Of a DNA stretch of 64,000 nt, positions 54,120 through 64,000 are shown one piece after another. The notes beneath the pieces are model-generated. The model saw only the letters and a list, made by a program, of their open reading frames with translations. It did not search any database and had not been told where the DNA came from. Origin of the DNA: Craspedostauros australis (lineage: Eukaryota; Bacillariophyta; Bacillariophyceae; Mastogloiales; Achnanthaceae); assembly GCA_026770025.1 (NCBI GenBank), contig JAMXDE010000015.1, positions 744,001-808,000 on the forward strand, read 5' to 3'. Position 1 is the stretch's first letter, and every line of letters begins with the position of its first letter. A program made the translations under genes and the position numbers.

Positions 54120-56037
54120 AAGAAAGCCAAAGACGTCGGAGGAAGGATGCGTACTGCGCAGATCTCCCCAGAGGACGCAAGATTGGCGCTTACACTGAGA
54201 TTCATGAAAGCAATTGCGTACGCCTTGCCGCTAGTCCAGCTCACCCAGACGCAGTGGCGATACATCATGGCACCGGCGCTACTAGTGTCCCTGCCAAAGA
54301 TGGGCTGCTCGTGAACCCAGCCAAGACATCTGGTGTACAGCACGAAATCCCTTGGAGGATTGGGCATTGTAAGTCCTGCCAATTCCCAGCTGATGGCTCA
54401 GATTCAGCTGGCTTTCGATGAGGTTCATCAGAGGCCCAGACCAGAAAGATGGTCAAGTGCTTGGTGCAAGCGCTCAAGGAGGAGCTAGGGGTAGGGAGTT
54501 CCCTATTCCAATACTCGTATGCTTGGCTCGGACATTGCACAACCAAATTCTGGATTGCTGGTCTGTCAGGAATCGAGGGTGCAACTATGTCGTATTATCC
54601 TAGATTGCCACACCTCCCATAATACCAAAATTAGACTCACCGATCTATCAAAGTCGGACACGCTCCCAAGTCTATTGTGGACCTCCTCCTCTGTGCGTCA
54701 AGAGTATGACGGACGACGGACAGACTAATCGTGAGACATGGTTTGAGTGGATTGACGAACTGGTATGGCGAACAATGGATGTGAAAGGGAGACCGGAACA
54801 CCAAAGTGTTCCAAGCATGAGGGTTGACCGGTTAACCTGAAACATCTATGCAAAAACGCTATCACGGTTGAGTTGCTCGGAACCCAGAACATGATTACGT
54901 GACTGACAGAGAACCAGCAAAGGAGAACAAAGCGCGGACTGGAACAGCATCGAAGGACTGGACCGATCGTGCCAGAACTCCATGTTCTGAGCAAGTGTGA
55001 TTGTTGGTGAACATGTGAGAAGAGTGAGTGAACAACATGGAAGAGTGCACTGAATGAGTGATGGATGTCTGATGAGAAGAGAATGAATTGAGCATCAGCA
55101 TGCATGCACCTCAGGAGTGTAGACTGATCTCTCAACAGCTGAGCATGATGAAATGCACTTGTCATGAGCAATGAAATGGACATGACGGAGAGAAATTGTA
55201 ATGATGATTAGGAGGGGCAACTACAGGAGGCCATCAGCATCATCATGGGCAAACGAGTTGACGATTTGAGAAATGAGTGTGTTGTTCTCACAGTTCTAAA
55301 ACGGTACAGTTTAATAAGCATTAGACTATATCTATAACCCCGGATTTCCAACACTGGTCTGTGGGGTCAACTACAGGGTACCAGCATTGAGGTGTGCGAA
55401 ACAACGACGTCCAGCCAAATGCAGCGTGAAGGTGGCTCCTTTCTGATGGATATCTGGATCTGGCAGGGGGTGATGGGGGCGCAGCTCTACCACCTGAGCA
55501 TGTGAATAAAAAACTAGGGGTGTTGTGATTGTCAGACATCATGTCAGTTGAAGGTACCAGGATCTTGTCAGAGGCGCACGAAGGAATACGGGCGTCCATC
55601 ATACCAAGATGATGGGCGAAGCAACCACAGAGATTACCAAGTGGTTGGTGGAAGGAGTGGCAACAGTGGTGCAGATCGATATGGTACCAAGGAATAATGC
55701 TACACTGACCATTGGGCAAGTGGCACTGCGACGACAGCTCGTGGCGATGGTGGAAGGAGCCATATCAAGATGACATCTTGGACCTGGCTGCCTCTCCAAT
55801 TCTATGGTATCGACTATATTGATGAAGCCGGGCCCAAAGGAAGCAGTACACCCAAATCGCGACAGTGGCTGAAGCTCCAGCGAACGCCCAGAGAGTCTCT
55901 GTGGTTTCCACAGAACGCGGAATTGAATGGGACGGGCATGTTGGGCTCACAAAGCCTCCTGACGAGCCCACTGCCGCATATGATCTGATTGAAAACCTAG
56001 TGGGGGACATGGTGCTCCACAAGGCGATGAGGGCAGC

Positions 56038-56600
56038 AAGCCACAACAGACTTTTGATGGTGAGCGACGGGTCGTCCAAAGACAGGCAAGGGACATCAGT
56101 ATCGATTGCGTTTGACGTCAAATACCAGCAGCACATGTACTGCCAAACGTTCATTCTGGGGCCCCAGAAGTTCACAGTGCCTATGGAAGTGAGTTAGCTG
56201 GGATATGGGCGTCCCTTGCAATCGTCTCGGAGATTCCAGGAATCTACAAGGGCAGTGTGATCATCATTGCCCTGGACGGCAAGCAGGCGCTCTTGCAAGC
56301 ACAGGAGGACAACTTGCTACCAAGCCAAAAGGACTGGGATGTTCTCACAGAAATCAGGAGGATCCAATGGCAGATCCTGGCTTTGCTGAAGTGGGAATGG
56401 GTGAAGGGGCACCAAGATGCCACTGGCAAACAGCTGACAGTGATGGAGCAGCTCAACATGGAGGCCGACAAGAAAGCCAAGCAATTCTGGGAAGAAACCT
56501 GTCAGAGACCCTACGTGCGAACCTGGTCCACTGACACCAACAGGCAGCGACTCCAGCTTTGCAAAGACAACCACTCACACGTGGACCCAGGTGCGATGAA
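56038..56600 (+). pseudogene. RNase H domain remnant of the non-LTR element
   Basis: Two frames together give the RNase H acidic residues: VSDGSSKD (first Asp), SELAGIW (Glu), ALDGKQAL (Asp), VKGHQD (His loop) and NMEADKKAK (last Asp). A frameshift near 56170-56200 separates the first piece from the rest. The domain order after the reverse transcriptase supports a non-LTR element. Confidence 0.75.
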
Positions 56601-56633
56601 TGAGCTCCTTCAGTCTGCCTTGGCGATGAAGTA

Positions 56634-57492
56634 TTGATCCTCAAAGTTCCAGTGGGACAGCAACCAGCTGGACCAGGTCGATTGGTGCATGGACAAGGCG
56701 GCGCGCCAGTCCAAGCAAAACTGCAGCTTGACCATGTTCATTTTGAAGTGGCCTCTGGATTCATTGGGGTCAACAAAAAGTTGCTCCAGACCGGACAGAT
56801 GTCATTGGCCAAGTGCAAGATCTGCAGGTGTGACAAAACCAACCAGCATGTGTACCAATGCCCAGAACATCACGAGGCATGGACGATCGCCACCTCGAAC
56901 CTAGTGGATCGCATGGCGGAGAGTGGAACATCCCCACGATTGGTAAGGAACATTAGAGTGGGTTTGGTTTGGCGAAATGGAGGAGGAACGTAGGCTCGAA
57001 TGACACACAAAGTGTCATTGGATGGTACCCACTACTGGTAGGGCTTCTGCACAAAGACTGGGTAAGCCAGCAGAAACAATGGATGATGACACACGAGTGC
57101 CGATATCCAGACGCAAACGCATGGGCTTGGGAAATGGTGTGATGGATACGGAAAGTGCCCTGGGAGGTGTGGATGGCCACGGAAAGTGCCCTGGGAGGTG
57201 TGGATGGCCACAGAAAGTGCCCTGGGAGGTGTGGATGGCCAGGAACGCCACAGTGCATGATGAAGAACAACACCCGGCCACGAGGGACTTGCGTAGGCAG
57301 GTACGAAGACTGATACAGGGTGCGAGCCAGGACATGAAAAAATCGGAGCTACATCTACTCCAAGAAGGCTGCAGTATCAAGTACAGTACAGAGAAACAGA
57401 TGAAACAGTGGGTGAACTCTATGATAGCCATCCAAGCGGTGGTGAAAGAGCGGCGACGATCGCGAACAATACAAGCCAAGAGGCGAGCGTGA
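56634..57492 (+). pseudogene. Zinc-knuckle and C-terminal remnant of the non-LTR element
   Basis: The first frame (56634-56993) contains a Cys/His cluster (CKICRCDKTNQHVYQCPEHH) resembling the gag-knuckle-like motif found after RNase H in some non-LTR elements. The later frame (57022-57492) is a basic helical tail that contains a 31-bp tandem repeat. A frame change separates the two. Confidence 0.6.
57149..57243 (+). repeat. 31-bp tandem repeat, three copies
   Basis: Units begin at 57151, 57182 and 57213 with GAAAGTGCCCTGGGAGGTGT and share a GGATGGCCA end. 31 is not a multiple of 3, so each unit shifts the frame. Confidence 0.9.
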
Positions 57493-57620
57493 CGTTGTGG
57501 CTGGGGATGGCTTGAGAAGGGACACTTGACAGCTCACTCAAAACATGGCCCCGCGGGGCCTATGGAGGCGAGGGTATAGCCTTATGGCACATCTATGATG
57601 TAATCACTGAGTTATTTATT

Positions 57621-57639
57621 TATTTTGCATACCAAAGAA
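57621..57639 (+). repeat. Right target-site duplication of the non-LTR element
   Basis: Matches 50353-50371 except for one base. It follows a GTTATTTATT tail at the element end. Confidence 0.8.
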
Positions 57640-57654
57640 AAGCCATTGTGCTCC

Positions 57655-57876
57655 ATGACATTATATAATATAATTCTGTGTTGTGTGGTATTCGCAAGTG
57701 TTGCTGTTGCAGCTGACACGAAGGGGTGCCACCACCAACGCTGTGCTGCTTTGCACAACACGCGCGACGGAGGAAACACGCAACCGAGCCAAATCATCGA
57801 CAACGTGAGGAATCAACGCAACACCGAAACTGCCGCAACATCACCATCCACACCGTTGGATACCATCGTGGTCTGA
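57655..57876 (+). CDS. Possible small secreted peptide
   Basis: A 73-codon open frame from the ATG at 57655. It starts with a typical signal peptide (MTLYNIILCCVVFASVAVAA) and then has a short hydrophilic mature part with two cysteines (KGCHHQRC). It lies right after the retroelement insertion site, so the insertion separated it from its original upstream sequence. There is no known family, and chance is possible at this length. Confidence 0.25.
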   Translation: MTLYNIILCCVVFASVAVAADTKGCHHQRCAALHNTRDGGNTQPSQIIDNVRNQRNTETAATSPSTPLDTIVV

Positions 57877-57960
57877 CATCGACCGTCGTTGACGTCAGCA
57901 TTTTCGTCCACGCTGAAGACAAGTCAGCCAGGTATTTATGTCGTAGAAGCTAGCTAATTA

Positions 57961-58066
57961 AATATGACCCTAATGGACAACACGCCACATCGTTAGACAA
58001 AAAAGTCATGTTGTCCGATAAAAAATCGGCAGGATACTACCTTTTTGTCCTGAATGGGGTCCTATT
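57961..58066. mobile_element. Possible small MITE-like inverted-repeat element
   Basis: The left arm AATATGACCCTAATGGACAA is imperfectly inverted relative to the right arm ending GGGGTCCTATT (58045-58066). Inside are two exact smaller inverted repeats, GGACAACA/TGTTGTCC and CCGAT/ATCGG. It is only 106 bp with no coding content. The element identity is a guess. Confidence 0.3.
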
Positions 58067-58668
58067 GTGATGTGTGGAATACGAGCAGAGGTGTGGCGAT
58101 CATCATCGCGCCCAATGGTCAGAATGACGATTGTGCGAACAGTGTGATGTGATGGCGAAGTTTTTCGCTTGTTCGGCAGACATTGTTCTGTGGGACTGTT
58201 TGGTCGTGGATACGTATTGGCACCACAGATACTCCGGTATACCATGGGCGCTGATGTGCAATGTACGCACTCAATCGATGCAGTACACTGAAATCTTGCA
58301 TTTTCGAGAGACCTCGTGAGAATCCAGCCCACCATCTCGCGTCCACAGAAACTGCAAAACGAAAAGGCATCGCACACGGATGAATGCAATGCAACACACC
58401 ACACCACAATGCAAGATCGCAGATTTCCTCGCCGCCGCCGAAATGTTGTCGGCGGCACCAATTGCACCAGCATGAAGAAGGACATGTGAAGCAGGCTTGA
58501 ATGTGAACCTGATGGCAATCAAGGACACCTATTCCGCTATTGTATTTGAATGAAGAAAATGGAGAGTAAAGTTCTCTAAGGCAAAGTGTAATCCTAGTAG
58601 AATACGAGTACCATGAAGCAACTAGTTACAACGGAGCAATGGATGGTGCATTGTTTCATCCTACCCCT

Positions 58669-58702
58669 GTCTCTCTCTCTCTCTCTCTGTGTGCGTGTGC
58701 GT
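58669..58702. repeat. CT/TG microsatellite after the carrier gene
   Basis: A (TC)n run followed by (TG)n-like bases, ending at or just outside the carrier stop codon. It lies in the 3' region of that minus-strand gene. Confidence 0.8.
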
Positions 58703-58704
58703 GT

Positions 58705-59601
58705 CTAGATGCTGGAGAATCCGAGGGAGGCGTACAGGGTCTCGATGGTGAGGAGCTGGATGGTGGCGGTTGGGGCGAATCGGGCCCAGATCGGGACGAA
58801 ACCGCGCCACAGCGATGCCACGCCTTCCTTCTGGATGGTCTTGCGGGCGCAGTCGATGAGGCCGTCGTAGATCTTCTTGTCTGTGGGTTGGCTCATGAGG
58901 TTGGTGCGGATGCGGTCGAATGGCGAGACGGTGCAGGTCATGAAGAAGCCGGCCATGGTTGCCGAGCAGAAGACCGTCTTGGTGTCCTTGCGACCCCATC
59001 CGGTGGCGTCGGCCACCATTCCCTTGGAGATGTCGTAGCAACCCATCTTGGTGGCGTTGAGGACGCAGGCGCGCAGAATGTTGGCCTCGACGCCGCGGTA
59101 GAAGCCGGCGATGCCCTGCTGGGAGTACATGTCGGAGATGAGGGTTCCGAGCGGCACGCTGGCTCCCTTGTTGGCCTGCGCCAAGGTCTTGAGGACGTCG
59201 AAGGGATTTCCGATGACGCTTCCGACACCGCCGGTGATGGCTCCTGCCAGGAACTTCATGTAGAAGGGGGCGTTTTTGCCGTCGCCGCCGATGAGGGCAT
59301 TGCGGACGGGAGCGTACGCACCCAGCTTGATGCTGGCGTAGGAACCTTCGCGTCCCCAGGCCCAGACGATGCCCTTCCAGAAGGCGCCCACTCCCTCGTT
59401 GGCGTAGGTGGATCCGACGACGCGGGCCAGCCCATCGCCGGAGACCTGCATGCGGGTCTTGACCAGCTCGATGGGGTGGGTGAAGTTGACGGTGAACACG
59501 CAGGAGGCACCGCCCAGAGCGATCGACTGCATGAGGGATGGCTTAACGGGAGCAACGGCGCTGGTGCCGAGGATGGAAGACGACGATGGAGAGGTGGACA
59601 T
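58705..59601 (-). CDS. Mitochondrial carrier family (SLC25) transporter
   Basis: A 298-residue inner-membrane carrier with the three tandem repeats of the family. The Px[DE]xx[KR] signatures are [22 protein letters not shown] and [11 protein letters not shown], each followed by a GF/YRG-type motif such as [15 protein letters not shown]. Six hydrophobic helices can be placed. Length fits a complete carrier (about 300 residues). The signatures and the [16 protein letters not shown] block resemble the oxoglutarate/dicarboxylate/uncoupling-protein branch, but the substrate cannot be fixed. The first 25 residues are Ser/Pro-rich. Codon use is strongly C/G-ending, which suggests high expression. 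An open frame of 349 codons on the other strand is a shadow. Confidence 0.93.
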   Translation of the reverse strand: MSTSPSSSSILGTSAVAPVKPSLMQSIALGGASCVFTVNFTHPIELVKTRMQVSGDGLARVVGSTYANEGVGAFWKGIVWAWGREGSYASIKLGAYAPVRNALIGGDGKNAPFYMKFLAGAITGGVGSVIGNPFDVLKTLAQANKGASVPLGTLISDMYSQQGIAGFYRGVEANILRACVLNATKMGCYDISKGMVADATGWGRKDTKTVFCSATMAGFFMTCTVSPFDRIRTNLMSQPTDKKIYDGLIDCARKTIQKEGVASLWRGFVPIWARFAPTATIQLLTIETLYASLGFSSI

Positions 59602-61183
59602 GTTGGAGGCAGTTCTGATTTTGGCTTGTTATGTTGTGTTGTGTTGTGTTGCGTGTTGTGCGTTGTGTGCTTCGGATTGTTTCGATGAAGATGCAATGAC
59701 CAAGAAGAACGGACGGGGCGAGAACGAAAATGGCAGTTGCTACGATTTTGTGAGAACCAAATCTCTGTCATTCAAATGCTCGTTCTCGTTGATGCCTCAT
59801 CATGTGACTTGCTTTTTCATCACTTCGCTTCCACGTGGTCGCCCCAGTGGCAGGCAAGGGGGGCAGTTCAAAATGCAATAATTGGCTCTATTTCATAGCG
59901 TTTAAGTCATAAATTGCTTGTTTCCGCCTAGTTCTTATGCTCGACGGAAGAATATGGAATTTTTGTTCTTTTTTGGATAATTGGTGCTTTCCCCCCAAAA
60001 TTCGCCCGAGTTGCTTTCGCTCTTCGTCATTGCTCCATTTCCCCGCTTTACACTGTGTCGGTGTTTGCTGCGCGTGTTTTCGTCTCCGGTCGGCACAAAA
60101 CAAGGCTGCTGTCTTGGGCCAGCACAGAGCACACAAAACTCACAACCCCAACACTCTCCACAGAGATCATTGCTCCACAGAGCACTTCGTTCCTGTAACA
60201 ATCACAATCACAACAACAACCACAACAGCTACACCAACATCACCACCGCAACAGTGTTTCGTCCATGGGTGGCTCCTGTATGCGATGCAACTGGAATTCA
60301 TCTCTTCGAACAGTTCTTCTGCACCAGCAATGATGTCCAGTGAATTAGTTGCTTGGTTGCCACTGTGCCACAGCAACAATGGAATGCTTGGCTGTAGTTC
60401 GTTGTATGCCTCAATTTGTGTTCGATACACGTTGTGTTCGCCCATCATGCAGATCGAACAAGGGGCTTCCTGTGGGTGGCTGCATTCCCTCCATGCACAA
60501 GACTGTCCATTTGCTTGCACTCCTTGTCCTGGTTTCCGGATGACCAGGACCGCCATGGTAGGATCGCAACGGAGGTGATTCTGTCCACACCTTTTTTCTC
60601 TGGATTTTGGTGTCCTTCTTTTGTTGTTGTCAGGTGTGTTGGTACAGCCGTTCGTTCCTTTGTTGACATGTCAATGACTATCCTTGTTGTTGGGAATGAG
60701 GTTCATGTGCATGCTCGTATTGTCGGTTCTGTTGAGATCATCAACATACAGTGGGGCATTTTAGTGTCGACCTTCTAGGCAACGCAAAACACTCCCAAGC
60801 TGGTGGGGATGCCATGCTCCTTTTTGTACATCCGCATTATCTACATGCCACCCTCAAGCAAGGTGCATTGCAGTGAACAGCTAAACATGCATTGTGTTGT
60901 GGAACCATAACAGTGTTGTGTTGGCCATTTGTGCTACATGGTTGTTGTAGTCTTTTCTCTGGAGGTGCCTGTGTTGTTTTCCGTTTTCCTTCTCACAACA
61001 TGGATGCTCGCACATGCAGACGCACTCTTCCGCAATTCACTGACAGCCACAACAAACTCCATTGCAGGTATCGCCATCAACACAAATGACTAACAACAAC
61101 GCAGCTACTTGTGCAACACCAGATGAACGATACGAGATTGAGGTGGGGACTATGTGATAACATTCTATTATGTGCCAGACGGC
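59602..61183. other. Intergenic region of 1.6 kb, no supported gene
   Basis: A TGTTG/CAACA run sits in the carrier leader. A minus-strand frame at about 60556-60167 has several cysteines (CAWRECS, CSICMMG) but no known family; it could belong to the neighbouring Harbinger element, without proof. Confidence 0.4.
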
Positions 61184-62345
61184 TTACTCCCGTCCAAAAC
61201 TGCTGTCACCGCTGCTTGTGCCATCACTCATTGTGCTGCTGCTGCTGATGCCCTCACTTGTTGTGCTGTTGCTCTCCTCGCTTCTGGCTTCGTCCTCCAC
61301 CATTTCCTCCATATCCACCTCCCGTGAGGTGTCTGCTCCTGAGGGGGGCGCCAGTGATGCCACCCAATTCTCCATTTCCCTGATATCCGCCATGGTCTCC
61401 TGCAGGTCAAACAAAGGATTTTCATGCTGCAGTTCGAATTGTGTGATAGCTGCGATGGCATACATTGCCAGTTGGTGTTTGCAAAGTTGGTGCCGCCACT
61501 CCACCCGCAAGCACTTCCAGTTTTTGAAGCGTTTGTGAACTGTTTCGTGCCTTGCACGTATCACTCCATTGTATCTGGTCCTCTCAATGCAACACGAAGG
61601 CTCACCCCTGTAGCCTTGATCCGCAATCACCTGCTCCCCTTCGTCCAGTTCCTGCCTCAGCTTGCGTCGAAAAATGGTTACATCATTCCACTCCCCACAT
61701 GGAAATGGACCCTCGACCCAAACAAGATGGCCAGTCTGAATGCACACACCAGTCTCGTATCTGAGGCCTGCCCCATTGAATTTGTGAGAGTACCAATCTG
61801 TGTCGAAAGGATTGGGCTCCACAATCCGAAAGTCGGTGCCATCCACGGACATGAAAACAGTGTTGTGACCAACACTGCCATTCTTTCGTTCCTCTATTCT
61901 GATCTGCAGTGATACAAAAAGGAACTTGAGCATGTGCAAGGGATGTGAGGCATGTCAGGCAAGCACACGCATTCAAGCCATCTCCGCACACAGCACCAAG
62001 TTCACTCACCTTTGTTCTGCTCAGTCGCGCAATGCCTTCCAAAACAATCCATGTCCACTTCATCAATGTTCTGCGATCCCTATTCAGCATCACCGAAAGA
62101 ATCTCCCATGGACTGTATTGCTTCAGGAATACGAGTGCACCAAGCATGTGGTTGATTGTGGTGTTGCCTGGTAGCAGCCCGTCTTGTGTCAGTGCTGTCC
62201 ATACTGCAGAAGCCACTGCAATGCTGGTCCCATACGTCCTGCGGAAAAGGATGGTGAGCCATGGGGGTTGCTCCATGCAAGTGAGCATGTCCACGTCGCG
62301 ACCCACAATTTGCATACCAGAGTGGGCAATCTCAACCTCCATCAT
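61184..62345 (-). CDS. Harbinger/HARBI1-type transposase, apparently intact (two exons)
   Basis: Exon 1 is 62345-62010 (donor GTGAGTGA); exon 2 is 61903-61184 (acceptor CACTGCAG). The join is phase 0 and gives 351 residues. DDE-type nuclease motifs: SVDGTDF (D133), GEWNDVTIF (D186) and ARHETVHKRF (E232). SHKFNGAGLRYETG and IADQGYRG are typical of the PIF/Harbinger family. The N-terminal 112 residues are helical. The C-terminal tail is acidic and Ser-rich. With no frameshift and a clean 106-base intron, it may be active or domesticated. I found no terminal repeats or target-site duplication by eye, and no partner Myb-like gene. Confidence 0.85.
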
Positions 62346-62869
62346 CTTCTGAATGAGTCATTGCGAGGTGGAGCAAGTTGATGCACAATGTAGTGGATTG
62401 GATGTTGGCTTGATGTTGGATCGGATACTGTCGTGGGCAGGTATTGTGAGAAGTTGTTGATTCGGTTGCTTGCGCGTGATTGTTGGCCGTCGTTGTTGTT
62501 GACGTCAATACTTTGTTGGCATCAGGCAGCATGTGAGTTGTTGTCGAGGTGCAGCCGATGGCCATCGCACATTGATGCTGACATCTCGAGAAGCAGAGTC
62601 CGCCATTTGCTGCATTGCACAGCGATCACTTGCAATACACAGTGATGCAGAACACAAGGATTTCCGTGTTTGTCTCCACGATCTGTTGGCTGGTGGGAGT
62701 ATTCGCGTGCTGTTCTCTCAACGCGAGGTGGTCTTGGGTCATGTTCCTTGGCTTCCTCAGACATTCCACAGAACACTCACTGAGATCGACATCATTCACG
62801 AACATCCATGCAAGGTGTCCGTAAGACAAATCGAGGCATATAACATGGATACATATTCAGTCCCTTTCC
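62346..62869. other. Upstream of the transposase gene, no other gene seen
   Basis: Contains the probable promoter of the Harbinger-type gene. No further coding motif is recognised. Confidence 0.45.
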
Positions 62870-63330
62870 GCGCAAGCCATCCATTTGGTTGAAACATAGT
62901 ATATCAATGACACAGGAGCGTTCCGATCCATACAAGCCCTCCATTTGATTCCAACGGCGTTCATGACAGGGACAGATTCGTTCTTGTCCGTACAAGCCCT
63001 CCATTTAGTGGAAAGAGCGTTTATCAATGACACAGGAGCGTTCCGATTCATACAAGCCCTCCATTTGGTTCAAAGAGCGTTTATCAACAGCACAGATTAG
63101 TTCTTATCCATACAAGCCCTCCATTTGGTGGAAAAACGTTTACTACAGATGCAGATTAGTTGTTATCCATACAAACCCTCCATTGGGTGGAAAGAGCGTT
63201 TATAATGACACAGATCCGGTCTTATCCGTACAAGCCCTCCATTGGGTGGAAAGAGCGTTTATCAATGGCACAGATCTATCAATAGCACAGATCAGTTCTT
63301 ATCCATACAAGCCCTCCATTTGGTTCATAG
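62870..63330. repeat. About 60-bp satellite units, degenerate
   Basis: Seven to eight copies of a 59-60-bp unit, most easily seen as CAAGCCCTCCATTTGG at 62933, 62993, 63053, 63113, 63172, 63231 and 63308. Units share GAGCGTTTATCAAT and CTTATCCATA blocks. The last interval is longer because part of a unit is duplicated. Sixty bases equal 20 codons, so long open frames appear, but they are not convincing as protein. Confidence 0.95.
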
Positions 63331-63660
63331 AGCATTCACTACCGGATAAGATTATTTCTTATCCGCATAAGCCATCTGCTTATGTTCATAGAGCATTCAC
63401 TACCGGATAAGGTTATTTCTTATCCGCATAAGCCATCTGCTTATGTTCATAGAGCATTCACTACCGGATAAGGTTATTTCTTATCCGCATAAGCCATCTG
63501 CTTATGTTCATAGAGCATTCACTACCAGATAAGATTATTTCTTATCCGCATAAGCCATCTGCTTATGTTCATAGAGCATTCACTACCGGATAAGATTATT
63601 TCTTATCCGCATAAGCCATCTGCTTATGTTCATAGAGCATTCACTACCGGATAAGATTTG
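63331..63660. repeat. Exact 61-bp satellite units with paired dyads
   Basis: The ACCGGATAAG block repeats at 63341, 63402, 63463, 63524, 63585 and 63646, an exact 61-bp period with few substitutions. Each unit contains two hairpin-like dyads: GGATAAG/CTTATCC around a 7-base spacer, then CATAAG/CTTATG around another 7-base spacer. It grades out of the preceding 60-bp array. Confidence 0.97.
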
Positions 63661-64000
63661 TTCTTATCATGCTATTCATATGGATTAAACTGCGCCTATC
63701 ACATAAACATAGGTGCAAATCTGCCCTTATAAGCCCGCGTTAAAGCAATATTGGCGGCTATGGGCCAGAATCAGATGCATTTCTGACCCTTATGCGCTAT
63801 CCATAAGGACGCGATGAGTCTTACAACATAGACTCAATTTTGTTTCGTCCTCACAGCAGTTATGCATAAGACGCAAATAGTGCTTTTGAAGCCGTCCATA
63901 AGGCCAAAACAGCGCTTATAAGTCTATCCATAGAGGTGTTTTTGACACTATGGAGCCATCATAAGACTGAATTGGATGCTACGACTACTTCGACTCAATA
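63661..64000. repeat. Decayed satellite-like DNA to the window end
   Basis: No clean period remains, but CTTATAAG, CTTATG...CATAAG and TTATGCATAAG words recur at roughly 60-base spacing. This looks like a diverged continuation of the 61-bp satellite. No gene is seen. Confidence 0.6.

Larger units (their letters stand above)
50372..57620 (+). mobile_element. Decayed non-LTR retroelement, about 7.2 kb
   Basis: A plus-strand element with, in order, an unrecognised N-terminal region, reverse transcriptase, RNase H and a CCHC-like zinc knuckle. It is bounded by a 19-bp direct repeat with one mismatch and has a TTAT-repeat 3' end, both of which suit target-primed insertion. Many frameshifts and stops break the frames, so the copy is inactive. 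No LTRs were found. The open frames read like the large reverse-transcriptase family seen in diatom genomes. The region 54120-55860 shows no clear domain. Confidence 0.8.
57877..58704. other. Intergenic region with a possible MITE
   Basis: Contains the 106-bp inverted-repeat segment at 57961 (separate entry) and the 3' region of the carrier gene. A CT/TG microsatellite lies at 58669-58702. No gene is seen. Confidence 0.45.

Noticed and set aside
58639..59688. 349-codon plus-strand open frame opposite the carrier
   Set aside because: Gly/Asp-rich shadow of the C/G-ending carrier gene on the minus strand.
60167..60556. Cysteine-containing minus-strand frame near the Harbinger gene
   Set aside because: Some Cys pairs, but no known zinc-finger spacing, and the upstream continuation contains a stop. 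Not enough to call a gene.
63027..63410. Possible repeat protein with a 20-residue period
   Set aside because: The frame exists because the 60-bp satellite is a multiple of 3. It breaks at the 59-bp and 61-bp units and has no signal or fold.

Overview
This is nuclear DNA from a eukaryotic alga, most likely a diatom and plausibly a centric one. Four things suggest this: GT-AG introns with GTAAGT or GTGAGT donors; a uroporphyrinogen decarboxylase whose signal peptide ends in an 'A-F' plastid cleavage motif (ASAFAP type); families that are expanded in diatoms (HSF-type DNA-binding protein, helicase-associated 'HA' repeats, EGF-GH19 chitinases); and copia-type and non-LTR retroelement fragments that read like known diatom elements. 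The species cannot be named from the sequence. All functional calls come from reading motifs by eye; no search was run.

Layout. 0-33 kb is gene-rich: a NUMOD3-motif protein; two secreted EGF-GH19 chitinase-like genes with a protein methyltransferase gene between them; plastid UROD (one intron); a long disordered protein; a RING protein; an HA-repeat protein; a secreted CRAL-TRIO protein (two exons); an EEP-superfamily hydrolase; a three-exon receptor with a Cache sensor and a class C-type 7TM domain; an unknown protein with a possible plastid presequence; and an omega-like glutathione transferase. The 4 kb at 16.3-20.3 kb holds no gene I can support.

33.3-37.9 kb is a nested mobile-element block. 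A perfect 27-bp inverted repeat encloses two arrays of one 20-bp minisatellite, and between the arrays lies a decayed copia retroelement on the minus strand with about 155-bp LTRs. 38.4-47.5 kb returns to genes: a STAND/AAA ATPase (two exons), a convergent membrane-anchored kinase with altered catalytic motifs, and an HSF-family protein. 50.4-57.6 kb is a broken non-LTR retroelement (reverse transcriptase, RNase H, zinc knuckle) flanked by a 19-bp near-perfect direct repeat. 58.7-62.3 kb holds an SLC25 carrier and an apparently intact, spliced Harbinger-type transposase. From 62.9 kb to the window end the DNA is satellite: about 60-bp units, then exact 61-bp units carrying paired CTTAT/ATAAG dyads.

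The genes do not form one operon-like system. Themes are extracellular chitin handling, signalling (7TM receptor, STAND ATPase, kinase, HSF) and plastid/mitochondrial metabolism (UROD, carrier, GST). The most unusual items are the minisatellite-bearing inverted-repeat element with its nested retroelement, the dyad satellite, the Cache-7TM receptor and the kinase with HTD/DFN motifs.
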